From: Paragonimus westermani
Lineage: Eukaryota > Platyhelminthes > Trematoda > Plagiorchiida > Troglotrematidae
Length of the DNA: 64,000 bases
Assembly: GCA_008508345.1 (NCBI GenBank)
Contig: QNGE01001035.1
Span: 110,875 to 174,874 of the forward strand
Direction: 5' to 3'
The translations under genes were made by a program, and so were the position numbers. Positions 12,545 through 27,071 of the stretch are shown here, piece by piece; the first letter of the stretch is position 1, and each line of letters opens with the position of its first letter. The notes beneath the pieces are model-generated. The model did no database searches. It saw only the letters and a list, made by a program, of their open reading frames with translations, and was not told where the DNA came from.

Positions 12545-15500
12545 ATGTGTTTAAAGCTATGGATTTCAATACTTCTACTCATTGCTGCCGTTGCAGTTAC
12601 TGAAGCGGGTTTGTTTTAAGTTCAATTTTACTAAACTTGCCGACTAATTGAGTTTGTATCTATCCTGTTGTGGTCAAACAAATTTTCGTCAGATGTCTTC
12701 AACATGTACCAACCGATTGTTCTGATAGCTTCTTGTTAAGACCATAGTAATATATGCATGTGAAATAAGTAAGCTTTATGTGGTGGAATCATCTGTAGAT
12801 TAAGTTTAACTAGTTGAATTGGAGTAGAAATCGAGCTTCTCAAGAAGAGTTTGATGCGGTCCCATGCGTGTGTTAGCTAACTGATTAGTATCAGTTTCAT
12901 TAAGGCTGTACATAATACCGTAAAAATGACGTCTATCATCAATTACATGTTTATGAGTACAAACCTTAGTAATCATGACCTCCCCTGTCTAACTATTATT
13001 AAACCCACAACACTTATGACATTGACACCTTGGGTACAAAACGGAGAAGGTTTGATGATGCACGAAACCTAAGCCAAACGTACATTCACATGTTACAAAC
13101 AAGATGTCAGGATTTTATCTGAAGTGATACCTGACCAAAACTTATGACAAACCTGAGAAACCATTCTGTGTACTCATTGTTGAGACCGGAAACAATGTTG
13201 TAATTCTCGCATGAATTCACATATTTGCGAAATAATCGATTGGTGAATAGTCGATTTTTTGATCAAATCCGTTATTCCCGGTCCTAACTGCGTTTGATTG
13301 AACGGACAGAATCTAAACAAGGAAGATGGCCACGAACACATTAGACAACACTGAATAATGCGTTTAATTATTCATTAGTTTCCGTTAACTAACAACGTAC
13401 GGAAAATAACTGCTCAAACCCGGAGATAAACTGAGTAGCAATTGAACGGGCTCAGCGTAAAACAAGCGCATTGCACAGCAGTCTGCATACAGTGCTGCGT
13501 GCACCGAATTCGACTGACAACCGCGCATGCGCAAACCACGCCGTTTCATATCACCACTCAAGCTAACTGGATCCGGTGTGTGAAGAGTCAAACACGGATT
13601 GAAAAGTACAACAGCGGAAATCCGTCCGTACGAAAATTTTAGCATTATTACAAAAGTTACAAACATTCGGATCACGTCCGAGCACTACACCACCGACTCA
13701 CTACCAGAAAGTGGATGTTAGTTTAATCGATGTACCATTCGGATTGTGAGCCTCACTGGCTCCCTGGTGAAACGACCTAACGCTATTTACATGTTATGCG
13801 AGGAAAACGAGATTCAGTCGTTATGTTAAGGGAGATCCCATGATTCACCAAACAGGCTGTTCGGTGTGAGTTTATCCACTGGTTACACTACGTCCTTAAG
13901 CACAATATCAACCGTAGTCAGTAGCAGCTTAGAATGACAACGCACATTGTTACAACACCCTCTAACTATTGTACGCTCGCAATCTGTTATCTGATCCAAC
14001 TGTACGATTGAAATCCCCTGATCAACAACGCAATCTGAACAAGATAACTATAACAACAGACACCGGAATACGGACTCTAGTTGGTCAAAAATCATCGATT
14101 TGGCAACAGCAGCAAACCAGGTATCGCTGAATCTGTGTGGTGTGCACTTGTAGCGAGAAGGCAACCAATAAAGCACAATCTTTATTGTCCAAATCGCCAG
14201 TCACGTGCAACGCGCGCTCTTCCGTATATGAGTCATAACTCCAACCCACAACATCTCCCGGTTCCCGTTCACACGTCGTGTGCATTTCTCACCGGTTTAC
14301 GTGTGTGATCGGCGCCTTCTATCGGAGGTGGGGTGGGGGTCCGCTTGCCATTCCTCGTCTGTTTGTCCGATTTCCTTGCGCAATGGCTCGTCCGGCTGCT
14401 CGTGCTGTCCGACATCCACCCAATGTTGGCCTTCAACGTATTCCAACATCGTGTCGAGATGGTCCTCTAAATGTTGGAAAAACCACGCCTCCGATCTGGC
14501 CGTCTGTCGTATTTTGCCTGCCCTGCCTCGCCCGTTGATCCGATCCAGTCGAGCGATGACTCATCCAGCCGCGCACGTTGTTCTTGATGCGATCGCAGCA
14601 GGCTTTTGAACGTACCTCCCCCGCGTTGAGGTGTTCGGTCGAGCGTTCGAAAACTCGCACCTCTGACCTGACAATCTACCACACACCCACTCACTCTTAC
14701 GTTCTCACAACAGGGGAATTGGCCAAAATCACATGCGGTCCTGCCTCCGTGTAAGTCGGAGAATATCACTTGCTGGACGGTGGTTGGACGTAAGTAAAAT
14801 AATTGTGTGAACATACTGAATGAGAAGGGAAACGTTTGTTTGCAGGTCAGAAACTTACTGTGTCAGCACACTGATAAAACGAACATGCAACAGAAAGCGA
14901 TAATGAAACACAAGGAAGAACTCATATTCGGTGACCCAAATGGTTGATCAGGAGAACTGTGATGCCGGCCAATCCTTGAACGCGTACTAACTGAGTGTGG
15001 AACTAAACATTCGAACCAAGTAAACCGTTACCACATACATGAACAGCGAGTACATCAGCGAGAATTTCGTAATCAATAATTTCCACCAACACAGCCTGCC
15101 CACCTGAAACTCAAGTACAGATCAGCGAGATACCAGTCGCTCATTTCCGGTTAATGAGAGGATTCTCCAATGGATGTCCAGGGGTGTGTGAAATTAGGGT
15201 TGTTAGGATTATGGATTTTCTAAAATACCTTTAGTACATTGAGAACTGATCTAATTCCACTGAGCAGAGTCCCGTGATCTACTAACCCCTTGTCTCTGGG
15301 GGATCTAACCAAGGAGTACCGCTCTTGTTAACTGAGAAAGAACAACGGGATTGCACATTGCAGCGACTGTTTCACGGTGAGAACGCCCACCTAGTGTCTC
15401 GAAAAGCTTCGTTGACACCTGCGCCTTCTTTGACATAGATGTAACTTACGTTATATGTATCTGCAGCCTGCAGACTCCTCATGCTTCACCATACATTTGT

Positions 15501-18500
15501 CTCTGGTGTTTTTGTGGACGATTGAAGACAAACTCAGGCAAACTCCAATGCACTGATGGCCTGCCCATCCATTGTTGAGACCTCAATCTATATTTTAATT
15601 TGAAAACCCTTGGCGGTATCATCAGCTGCGATATACTTACGAATTCACCCCATGTTCACGGAAAAAGCTGTACTTATACATAGACCGGCTCTCATTTACA
15701 GAAGCCGTTGTGTACTTAACCTGCTGGATGTATTCTGTCCAAAAGAACTCACTTTCCTCCCATTCTTGTCAGTTCCAGGCTGAGTAGTTTAGGGCAGTTA
15801 GACCCTTGGTAGTGCATTTCATTAGTGCAATTTTGTGGCCAGATCAAAGCAAACAAGATGAAAATGGATACAAGTCTGATGGTTAGGTTTCATGAAACCT
15901 TCCTTATTTAACAGTCGAGAGATAAATCAATGTTTCTACGAACGCATAATATATTACAAGAATGCAGTGAAATTTAATTGCTTTCGAGTAGACAATAACC
16001 GCTGAAATGATCCACTGACATGGCAACAAACAATGCATTCAGAAGTGACCCACACGCGATTGATCTGGAGCTGGGCGGGACTTGGACCAGAAGCAGAAAC
16101 AGCAGGCCAAAATACGGGAAGTACCCTATCAGTTGAGCTACGAAACCAAGCCGGGAGCTCAGAAATCTCAGACACAAACTCAGTCATTCATTCAGCACTG
16201 TTTATCAACATGCTTTTGATTTTGCTGGTTCCAATCTTGCCTTAGTCCAGATGCTTTGCAATTTCAACAGCCTGTCTTCAGAATCTCATAAAATTGTGCC
16301 TCAACTTAATTTTACTGTTCTGCAAAATAATACTACGGCTGAATAGTTCAATAAAAAAGGACTGTCTGATGTATCGTTAGAAAAACGTCTAATCACATTC
16401 CTTCACTGAAGCACACGCTAAACTTGCTGGGTTAACACATGTGATTATAAAAGGTGAGCAGGAAAATAACTGCCATTTATAATGTGAAATGAAAGTCATA
16501 TTTTAGTACCCACCAGATAAGAATTGCATCCGTAGTCAGACAGACATCCATCTCTGCAAACGTCATGTATCCGTGAAAGACCTATTTGACCCGATCAAGT
16601 AATCGTATATGACAGGTTCATGAGTCAAGTAAATTAATCTTCAAGAAAGCAACCGACCAGCCGAAAACCTTCTGTCTTCAGAATTACATATTTGTTTCTA
16701 CCATTCGACTGTCAAGCCGTGCTTCCTAGGAACCTCCGTTTGAAAATATGGCTGCACCCAAACGTTTTTACTTCGGACAATCCACCTAATGATAAATCTG
16801 TAATACAGCCACTCGTTCAAACTTACATGTAGTCCAAAATAAGAGTTATAAGATTCATTTTTACCCTGCTCTGTCTTCAACCAAATAAAGTGAGGAACTT
16901 TGACACCAACAAGTTTCGAATTGTTTATACAGTCCAAGAATGAGGCCTAGTGTTTATGTTACAGGTGCTAACCAACTTTGTCTTATGTGAGTACAAATGT
17001 CAACACTACTAACCTCACGTTATTCTCAGTGCATATGCCCTGGTTCTGTAAACCTTCGTTTGGGTGCCATAGTGCATCTTTTCTACTCGCTCCGGTGATT
17101 ACACAAATAACCGCCCCACTGTCCCATTTAACTAGTACAGAATGCTCTTCCCAGCTAGCTTAACAGGCTGATCGCCCATAATATGCATAGATGGTTAATC
17201 GCACTATCACTGCACAACTTCTAAAACAGAGCGTTTCCAGCTGTATCGGAATCGTTTCGGACGGTCTAGCAAAATGCTGAGAACTGTTGTGAACAGTCGG
17301 GTAGTGCTATGTGGCCAAATTTTTCATTGCTAAGCAAAGATAAACAAGAACAGAGGCTGTGATGATTCCTATCATGTTGCTATCCAAATGAGGTCCGCCT
17401 GTCACCATGCGGAAGATTGCGCGCTGTTCATAGTTATTTTTTCTTTCTGATTGGCCATGGTGTGTTCACGCCACTGGAAGGCTGTGGTTGACCCACATTG
17501 TTCAAGTCCGTAAGTTCTGATCAGTTAGAATGAGTGCATGAGAAGCACATCCGTCAAACAATGAAACACATTGAAAAAGTGTTTCGTTAACTGTGCTTAT
17601 ATATTGGCCTGTGAGACTGAGCTAAGGAGGTGGTTGCAGTGTGCAATTTTTCCCAAGTGCATGCCCATCGAATTAAGGCTTAAGCTTATCAAATGATTCA
17701 GTCTCGGTCACAGGTGGAAACGTGAGTATCTGATGCAGTTTGCAATGGTGTGAATGTTGACAAATGAATGGATACTTCATAATGGAGCACCTTTCAGCGT
17801 TTCTAAACAGTGGATTGAATAATTGCTATACATGCATGCTTCTCTTCTGCATTATCAAATTTTTCACAGCACTTCTCAGCATTATGTGTATGCACATAGA
17901 TACACATGATATTCAATTTTTAACTTGAAGCTGTGATACGGGATAGCGGAAAAGTTATCCACAGTCGCTCTAATCCAATATTTATTTCTGTTCAAAGCCA
18001 AGAACCTTGATTGTTTTGTCTGCGAGCCTTGCATTGACGGCAACATATTGAACAGAAGTGCATCTGGATGTGATTGGTGTGAGGTGAGTTTCTGCGGAGT
18101 CCGATTAATTATCCTTTCGTTAATATATTTGGAATGATATGGTAAACGCAGCTCGGCATGTAACAGGAGTTTAGTGGCTGCTGCCTTACAATCCATCACT
18201 TGGTAAAAAAAACTGTAATACGATACACACCGAGGAAAGACACCACAGTTTATTTGCAATGTGTACCGTGTTGCAGTGCATGTGTACAGGCAGAAAGAGA
18301 AAGTGTCCCGGTTTCCGCATCCGACTTCATTTACTGAGCATGCTACGATAACACTGATGCACCGTTAATCGAGCGACACACATACGTTGGTGAAGTCAGT
18401 GTCCTCAGTAGTACGGTATTCACGGGATATAAGGAAGTATTCCTCATGGATTCACGTTGACCATATTGTTAATTGTTTGTAAATTTAAAGGCACTGTAGA

Positions 18501-19337
18501 TTGGACATCACAAACTTACTACTGCAACATGCTTACTAAAGCTCATAATTCCTTTTCAAAATAGTGCACACATATCCCATTTAAACAGTCACATCTGAAT
18601 TTGTTTTCACGCACAGCCAAAATTTATCTGAAAATGTAACGGTGCCAATATAATTTACGTATTTCTGGTAGGTCCTTCTTTGTCTGAATTGCGCTGTTAG
18701 GACGGTTAAAAATACGTCCTGAATGGATTTCTGGTTCACACAAAACCCATGCTGAAATCAATATCCGAACTGAAAGAATACATTGTTGGTGGTGCACCTA
18801 CGGTAAGGAAGAGTGAAACATGTTACCGGGAGATCCTTACAGTCCAACGGCTCTGAGGAATACTCAATCATGGTAACGGACTAACGAGCAACGGCCTAAT
18901 CAGAAACAATCACATGATAAAGCCTGATCAATTGCACATCAGGACGAGTTTACGGATAAGCGGTTATAAATTGGATGTTTGCTGATTTTGAAATTGCAAC
19001 ACAAAAGCCCATTAGTTATCAGTTAACACAGTGGTCTTCGTGCAGCTTGTAACTGAATACCCTATTCGCCGACATTACATGCTTATATGGGTTGTATTTG
19101 TTCTAATATGCAACCTGTGCTGGTTACTCTCCTTTTTAGAAACAAGTTCTCGATGGGGTCGTCTACAGACGCTGTGTAAAAGGCGAATGTCCAACCAAAC
19201 TACCTGATGGTTTCGAGGGCAAATACACGTACTACTGTTGTCAGACGGATTACTGCAATCACAGTGACTGCATTGGTTCATACAGTACACTATGGAGCTT
19301 ACTAATAGCTTTTGCCATTGCGCTGGTTAAACTTTAA
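12545..19337 (+). CDS. Ly6/CD59-like three-finger protein, gene 1
   Basis: Small secreted protein, probably GPI-anchored at the cell surface; ligand unknown. Three exons are joined by phase: 12545-12608, 17998-18083 and 19140-19337, giving 115 residues. Residues 1-21 (MCLKLWISILLLIAAVAVTEA) form a signal peptide. Exon 2 carries CxxCxxC followed by SGCDWCE. Exon 3 carries YRRC, GEC, then YYCCQTDYCN, the typical Ly6/uPAR ending, and a hydrophobic C-terminal tail after a Gly-Ser, as in GPI signals. Splice sites are TTCTGTTCAAAG/ and GAG/GTGAGT for exon 2 and CCTTTTTAG/ for exon 3. The exon 1 donor is the unusual G/GTTTGT. Genes 2 and 3 in this window have the same exon plan, which is the strongest support. 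Intron 1 (5.4 kb) carries a dispersed repeat and a solo LTR. The family assignment is established by the cysteine pattern; the function is not shown by the sequence. Confidence 0.85.
13498..15255 (+). repeat. Dispersed repeat, copy 1, split by a solo LTR
   Basis: This stretch, minus the LTR at 14149-14683, matches the reverse complement of 45600-46832 over about 1.2 kb. Conserved landmarks include a CpG-rich GCGCATGCGC near its left end, the GAGCCTCACTGGCTCC segment near 13750, and the TGGATGTCCAGGG segment near 15175. Both copies also keep a short open frame on the strand opposite the gene (13385-13675 here, 46649-46834 in the other copy), but it has no recognisable domain. I cannot assign the repeat to a transposon class. 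It lies inside intron 1 of Ly6-like gene 1. The outer boundaries are approximate. Confidence 0.7.
14149..14683 (-). mobile_element. Solo LTR, copy 1, with target duplication
   Basis: A 535-bp LTR in minus orientation begins TGTAGCGAGAAGG and ends CTACCACA on the plus strand (TG...CA on its own strand). It is flanked by CACT on the left and CACC on the right. The unfilled paralogous site at about 46160 reads the CACT only once in the equivalent place, so this is a 4-bp target-site duplication with one later change. No internal retrotransposon sequence is present, so it is a solo LTR left by recombination. The LTR contains a palindromic poly(A) signal (CAATAAAG with CTTTATTG). A 4-bp duplication fits Ty3/gypsy-type integration, but the class is inferred. 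Confidence 0.8.
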
Positions 19338-19341
19338 TAAA
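19336..19341 (+). terminator. Poly(A) signal of Ly6-like gene 1
   Basis: AATAAA begins inside the TAA stop codon of gene 1 (19335-19337). Gene 2 has the same overlap of stop codon and AATAAA, which supports both terminal exons. Confidence 0.6.
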
Positions 19342-22300
19342 TATACTGTTACTTGGAGTCCATATTACGCCAGTCAACTCTACTGTTGGGCTCACTTCAG
19401 GCGCAGATATGCAGTGCGTTAAAGTGGAGCATGTTGTGTAACAGTGAGACTGAACACTTCCGCATAAACCTCACTTATGCCAAATGTCACAAATTTGGGT
19501 ACTAGCACTTAAGGCACCCAACAGGCGTTTTACTCTGACTATTCGTCATTCGACCGTGTTGCTACGATTGACAAAATGGTCAATTCCTTTTCACTCATCA
19601 GCTAGCAAACTGTGCGCTGTGAGCTGTGTACTGGACTGCGACTGTAGCGTTTCTGGTAGTTGGTTGGTTAATATTGCGTTGGTTGTCAGTTAATTTGAGG
19701 ACAGCAGTCATCTTGAGTGCCACAACGGTTCCTGAAGATTCTCGTTAAGAACCTACATGATACTGTCAACAGCCGGATGAGAACTGCACAGTTCGTCAGT
19801 ATATAATGTGCATACAAGGGGTATGCTTGGGGATAAATTACGAGTGCAAAAACAGAGCAGTTATTCGGAATGTCAGCTAAAGTAAGGTCATCATATTTAA
19901 CTCCACTTACACGGTAGAAAATTGAATAGGTAAGTTTTTGATTTCGTTTAATCAAAATCGTTATAATCGGCGCGAAATAAATATTACTCAACTTTGTAAA
20001 TCACTTGATTTTCATTTGATACCCGATCAGATACCAAGACTCGCATGAAGTAGGGTGTGTGCTAGACTCGTTCTAAATAAGTGTGTTAGGTTCGAGAGGA
20101 ACATTGCAAAATAGCATAGGGTGAGCTTCATCCCTGTAACGTGTATGTTCATTATAACTATTAACAGCAAGCAGATCAATTGCATCTAACGTTCTAAACT
20201 TACTTTCACCGACATGCTTCAAAAGGATCCCACAGAATAATCTTCATTTTCCTGGACTGTAAGATGCAATCTAAATGGTTCATAAAACGTCTTCTTTAAG
20301 TTCATTGCGCTTTCTTTGATTTTAAGTTGTCATAAATTTGATCGCGGCCTTTGCATTCGAGTAGGAATGCCAGCCAGTCTATTTCGAAGAACTCACAAGA
20401 CTCGAGCTTCACTCTTGTTGGAGACTGTCCATAATGTTTATCCTAGCGACAGCTGGGACCAGAACTCCAGTCACATTCTCATCAGGCAACAGTGTTGACC
20501 AGTGTGCCGTTGACTCCACATTAGGCACGTGAACGCTCAACCATTTTCGCCTGTGAGGAACGCTTAGAGATTGCCCGATAATTTCGATGGAGCACAGTTG
20601 CCATCTGTTAGCTGTGGTCTATAACCACGTTGTTAGGTCTTCAGAGAAAGGCAGGAATCTCCGATTTCATTTACTCTGCTAAGGGATGCTTGAAAAATTA
20701 CTAATTTTGACAAAGTTGTTAAACTTATTCGTTATGCTATGATTAACACCTCAATGGCATAACAAACGTTGCTACGCTTCCTTTGAACTTCACAACTGTA
20801 GATATGTGTAAGAATTGCATGACAAATTGTCAGCTTGACTATTTTAACAGATGTCTAGTTGCCGGGAGTGAATGTTTCTATCCATCCCCTTTAACTTAGT
20901 AAACCTAAATTTCGGGCAGCGGTTGTGCGACTTATTCTCCGCCCTTATACATCCCAACTCCAGAAGCGCGTTCCAATATTTCAGTTGTTAGTTTTTTTGC
21001 AAAATAACCGATGACGTACTCAGACCAAAGCGAAGGCAGCCATAACTCGGTAGTTTACACAGTTTAGTCATAAATGCCGAATGTGAAGATATACTGTCAA
21101 GAAGTACCAGCAGGTAAGCACCACACAAACAGATTTTGTGAAATGTCGTTAAACCATACAGAATACTCCGGTAATTCTCGTGTCCCGCTTACGTGCATTT
21201 ACACTGTATTAGTTAGCAATAGACAGATTCACTGAAACAAAGCTGTGGTTGCTACCAGATCCCAGAAAACTGGAGGTTGGGGTTTTCGAAGTCAAACACT
21301 TGAGCTGACCCTTTAATAGTTACTGTATCGCTTCTTGTTCCTCCGATGAAAACCTTTAAATCTTAAGCCTCCTTAGATTAACGGCAATCTTCATGATTAT
21401 GTTGATGTTGGGTGTTCATGACATAAACCGTTTCCGCCACATGTGACTGGCCGGTGAGAATGTAAATTTCATGCTAATTAGAATTACCATTAAATCGAAC
21501 AGTCATTTTCCGATATCTTGTTAGGGAATAGAAACCTCCGTAGAGGCAATCCACTCTTGGGGGAACTCTGGAACAGCCTCCAAATTTCTTCTGCAAAGTT
21601 GCAGACGTGAGTCCTAACCTACACAAGTCGGAGTGTACCCTAACACGATGTCACGGCCCCATTAGGGAAAAGTGGGAACTAGTCTAATCGAAAAATCAAA
21701 GTGTTTCATTAACCGTATTGACGACTATAAGACGGCCTGGGCCATTATTTTATCTTGATGTATGAAATACAGCGATTCCGCCGGATAGATATCACAAATA
21801 CGTTTGAAGTAGAAGTCAATCTTAACCTGACACTTCTATGTAATTTCGTGTTCAGCTGATCACGTATAACCAATATTTACACAGTATACTGTAAAGCAAA
21901 TTTCAGCAGACGGCATTTGCAGCTTTCTTGCTCCGTGACAGTTAAACACACCAAAAATTAGCACACACTGTGTACTGAATACAAGCGTACTGGGTGAGTT
22001 GCTGGCACTAATTGGCATAATGACCATGAAAATCTGATTGCACAAGTTCTTGTTTGCAAACGGCCGTTCACAAAAAGTTGAACAATCTGAACAATCTGAT
22101 CATAAGGCAAGATCGCTTTTTCGACTTGAATCTCAGAAGGCATGCAGGAGTTCAAACACGTTTTAAAAAATGTACTTTGTAGTGAGGGGTAAGAAAACAG
22201 ACGCTGAAATATACATACCATTTCGATAAAACAATTACTTCCTGTAAGTGTGGTGAGCAAGACAAGAAATCACTCTGTCTCGTTAGGTGCTTACCATTTC

Positions 22301-25300
22301 ATTGGTATTTGTAGGGATAAAAATGAGTTGGACATTTCAACAGCATCTAACTGCACACCAGTCACAGTGGTTGCCGAGACCAGTATGAATCGGGTGCTCC
22401 TTGATTAACTCTGAGCATTTTTCACCGATTAATTTTATACTGCCCACATCATCCTCTGAACTACACACAATAACCCTATGGAAAATGCACATCGCAGTCT
22501 TTTTTTCTAGCAGCATCTTCATCAATCCAAATCTATAATTGGCCGTGTGAAACAAAAACCAAGCTAAGCATTGGTATCGGTTTGAGCGTGAAACAATTAA
22601 CTCGAGTGTCGGTAGTTTCCGTGCTCTGAAGTAATGCCCGGTCACAACCGAAAGTGACTGTCACCAAGCAGCTCGGGACTTTCGCTCACGAAAACACCGA
22701 GTTTGAGCGCTCTTAGTGCTGTTCAGGTACGGTAATTCTGATGGCATTTATGAACGATAACGTCTAAACCTGAACTTAGAAGTTCTTGCTACTCTGTCTA
22801 CATGGATGTACCAGTGACGAGTTTCACTTCAAGTTGACTTGTGGAATAACCTCCTTCAAGTAAGCAAAACATGAAACGGTTTCGTTACAATATATACATA
22901 TTTAGTTTTGAGCACATGCCCATCTTTACATGCCCTCTACTGACGTTTCTGGTGATGTAATGCAACAGAAAACTGCGATCACTATGGCTGTATTCAACAT
23001 GATTTACTTTGCGTTACATGCTTATCCGGGAATCTGTCCAGTGGTACGCTTCCTGCACAGGATTGACGTGTATTAGTTTTGACGTCCGGAAACAATAATG
23101 ATACCAGTTGACCGGCAAGCGAAGAAAAACTATGGATACTTTCTTAACGTTCACTCTCACTGATGATGATCATGATTACTCCGAATCACTTGTTGACGTG
23201 AGTTGTGTTAAGAAGTCGACTAGGCTATTTTCAACCTAGACTTCAGTTATGCATGGAGACAAAATTTGTACAAACCTACAAACAGACATACGAAAGCAAG
23301 CAAACACATATGCATTAGCAGGCACATTGGGATATATTGGCTTCTGGCTTGTAGTTTCAACTCTTTATTGTTGACGCAGCCTGTTCAGTGAAACGAAATG
23401 GATAAAAGAAAAATCCTTGATCTAATGCACCTGACGCTTGTGTCCTGAAATGAACAAGAGGTGTAGCGTTCTGTACAGTACTTTGTACTTTATAATTCTT
23501 AGCGTTCGCTCTTTTCGCTCTTATCTAACTCACCTGTACAGTCTATGTTTAAACCAAGTTAATCGATTGATTCGATAACCAATAATTAAAAATCTACCTC
23601 CAAAGTCCTGAGCCGTTCGTTTTCTCTGCGTTCTGTGTCGCTCGAGTACAAGTTTCGGGAGGATAGAATACCAACGGAAACAATAATCTGTCTCAGCAGA
23701 AATCTCTTAGAAGTAACATTACGGATTGTATCCATCGGAGATTTCATTCAGTGTAGTGGAATTTCTAAGTTAACGCACCTTCACGAACTATTGTGAGTCA
23801 TTTCCTGTTGGTTTAACCACATTTTGGCTCCGCGTTCATGCTCGAGTATATTGACAGAGGTTAGGTCCACTACAGAGGCTTCTGGTGCAGTTATTCGCTG
23901 GCCTAGTTGAAGTTTGATTGCGAACCATCGTGTCGAATTGACAATACCACCAAAATTAACAGCCGAAATGTCAGAATGACATACTCGAGGTACTGTACCA
24001 AGGATGTGTTCACCATAGTTTAACACTGAACAGAGCGCAGAGTCTTGTGAAGACATGGTAAAAACAATATTTCAGCCGTGTGTAGTTAGGAAGGGCCAAC
24101 TTTCACACTGTAACACCTCGTCGTGTTTTCGAATGATGCGACTTGAAGAAACCTCAAAATCAGCAGTTGAAATGCAAATTTACTCACGATATAAGTATAG
24201 TGGGGATTATTTAGATGCTTCATCAACACGACAAAACAACACAGTTGGATTCGGATGCGTCAAGATACAGAACGCGGGACTATCTCGGAATCGCAAATTA
24301 GTATAAACTGCTCAACAAAGCAGTGATAGGACAGAACCTGGTTACTGAATTTCAGTGCTACATAACCGAGTCGCTAAATGCTGTTTCTCGACTTCCTCTC
24401 ATCAGCTGGCGTCTCGCAACATCTTTTCTCTCTGTCTCGAGTGAGTGGATGAAGGGAACGCAGTACCATATCAAGCACTTATTTTGGTAACAGCATTATC
24501 ACAGTCTGCAACGCGCACCATATGCTGTGAGAACAAAACTCAAGCAAATCCTACACTCTCTTTAAAATGTAAACCAATTGTGACTTTTAACGAGATGTGT
24601 TTTATGGCAAGGACATAAACCGTTTGTTGTTATGGTAATTGTAAAAAGGTCAATGAGCAAGATACTTTTTAGACACAGTATGGTTATTCATCTTGCATAC
24701 GTCTTCTTATCTTTGGTTTCATATCCTTAGATTCACTGAAATACCGTACTGTTTTAATTTAATTAACCACCAAACCAATTTCTGTTAGCTAACGACTGCG
24801 GAAACCTTCATTGGTTTTTCTAAATACATCCAAAGTATCACATCCAAAGTTACACAAAGACTGTCTTTAAGCGTTCGTACTATTTGTTCATCAGTCGAAA
24901 TTTGATGATGATGAGTATAACTCAGCTGGGGAGCTTAGTAACTGAAGGCACATTATGAATACAGTACTCAGTTCACTTGACAACAATGTTCATTATAGGT
25001 ACATAATGAAAAACTTGACATAAAAATGCGTCCTTAACAATACGAGAAGTAATAATGAGCATCTGTATGAATAGTCGAGTCTAGCAACACAAATTCAATT
25101 AAGGCACTCGAAGGACTAACGCATAGTTGAGATAGATTGTGAGCATTACCAACTCCAACTCCACAGTTCATTTGCACTACTAAATGGTAATATGAAATTA
25201 TCTCACACACACACGTCCGCCGGACTGTTTGCAAGGAACATAGCATGCATGAAATCCTCTGAGAAACAAGGTTCAACTGATGTGATTCGTTGTACTTTCT

Positions 25301-27071
25301 GTTCCAAATGAGCATCGTCAGTTTGGTCAGTACTCATCAGTAAGCGGCCAAAATTGTACGTTTTTGCTCGTGTACACCATTACTGTGTCCTCAGTGAGAA
25401 GTTAACACAAGTACAGAAAACATCAGGTTAGGACAAAACACATTGTTGGGTGTTCACAAGAGTTGTGCACACATGAGTCTGCATTGTTTTGCGATCTTCG
25501 TTTGTGTGGTCCTTGCCAAGTCTGATAATCACTGACCGAACGGTTGTGTCCGAGTAAACAAAGTTGTCTGCGACGGAATGGAGCGCGTAGTAATTATCAG
25601 CGGCGAACTGATCGTCAATGAGATGGTCATGAGCGAAAATGTGCGAGATTATCAACACGATCCCATTCTTAGGGAAACACTGTGATTAATTATAACACAC
25701 TTATTGTTTGGGTTCAGCCAATTCACCGGTCCAAATGGAGTCAGAATCAGCTGCAGAGTATTAATTCGAAAATAATTATTACTGAACATATGAGGAATAA
25801 GACCTATGACACCATGTTGCATATGCGGACAATGAATGGTAACCTGATGTGCACAAGGTTCATAGTGAGTAAAAAAACTGTCAATAAAACGCACGTTTCA
25901 ATCCGTACAAAGTCCTGTCTTGTTTTACCATCAGCCAAACGACCAGTGATCTGAATTCTACTGAATGACTATGGAAGTCAATAGGCTAGTTCAAAGGTGA
26001 CCATCATATTTGTTATTTTGCGTAGCGGTATATCAAATTCACATGTTGCATATTTTTTCCACGGTGAAACCATGTGAAGTTTCTCGGTTTTTAAAAATTG
26101 TTCCCACTCATATGTTGACGTCAATGTGAACCATGAAGCTAAAATGGAATTGCCAAGCAGACTAACGTTTTGCAATCAGTGTCTAACGTACGGTGCGGAA
26201 ATCTACTAATGAATATGGTTACTCTGCCAACCGGAGGTATGTTTACCACTTCGGATGTTCCCACACATTTCTTCTGAATAAGGCGATCGCAACAGGTTTT
26301 TTTCTGAAGCCTTTGCTCTCGGCAAATACAGAAAAGTTAACGTAAGATATAATTCGAAAGTTCTATTTCAGTATTAGTTTCCGTCATTATTAATGTAACT
26401 CAGCGGTGATTCCGTGTGACAGACACATTGAGATGCGCGCTTCAGCAATATATTTTAATTCTTTCCATCGAACGTTAAGCAAACAAATAAACATATTAAA
26501 ATTTTCCCGAACATACTCATTAGTCGAAATCATATGAGCAGTGTAAAATGCGCAGCAGCTGTTGTAAAGTGAGCTCACCGCCGCAAAAATTAGAATGTAT
26601 TTTGATTTGGGCTTGCAACTAAATTGGGGGCACCATCCGAACAAACGTTTAGCACATAAATGCATTATATTCAGCATACCTTAAGTGAATGAGTGCGTGC
26701 TTTTTAGGAGAATACTCTGAGTAATACTCAAATGGCAGCACATTACCATACCCATAACTCAGGGGAACTCAAAAAAAGTTTAATCCTACTAAATGGCTAT
26801 GAAATGCCTGCAATGACTCAAAATGATCTAGAGACTTTTGTGAAAAGTTCCCCAATTAGTAACTCACATCATATATCATTAATAAGTTCTCCGTTAAAAA
26901 ATATAACGCGAAAACAGTTCGATTTATGTGGAGCCGCCTAAGCAGAATAGTTCAAGAGCTGAATATTAGTTGAAAATTCTTACAGTATTATTACAGACTC
27001 ATGAAAAGCTAGAAGACATTCATCCGCGCTCCCATGTGTTTCCATAGCAGATGAGCAATAGCTAAACACAG
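19338..27071. other. No supported gene
   Basis: About 7.7 kb without a gene I can support. Minus-strand open stretches at 22337-22645 (ends in a CDWCA motif like the Ly6 exon 2), 23781-24056, 25428-25658 and 26390-26677 were examined. None has a matching pair of splice sites and phase, or a recognised domain. A (CA)n scrap lies near 25203. Confidence 0.3.

Noticed and set aside
22337..22645. Minus-strand frame ending in CDWCAVRCC, resembling Ly6 exon 2
   Set aside because: The CxxCxxC part is absent, the phase at the acceptor-like site is wrong and the donor is poor.
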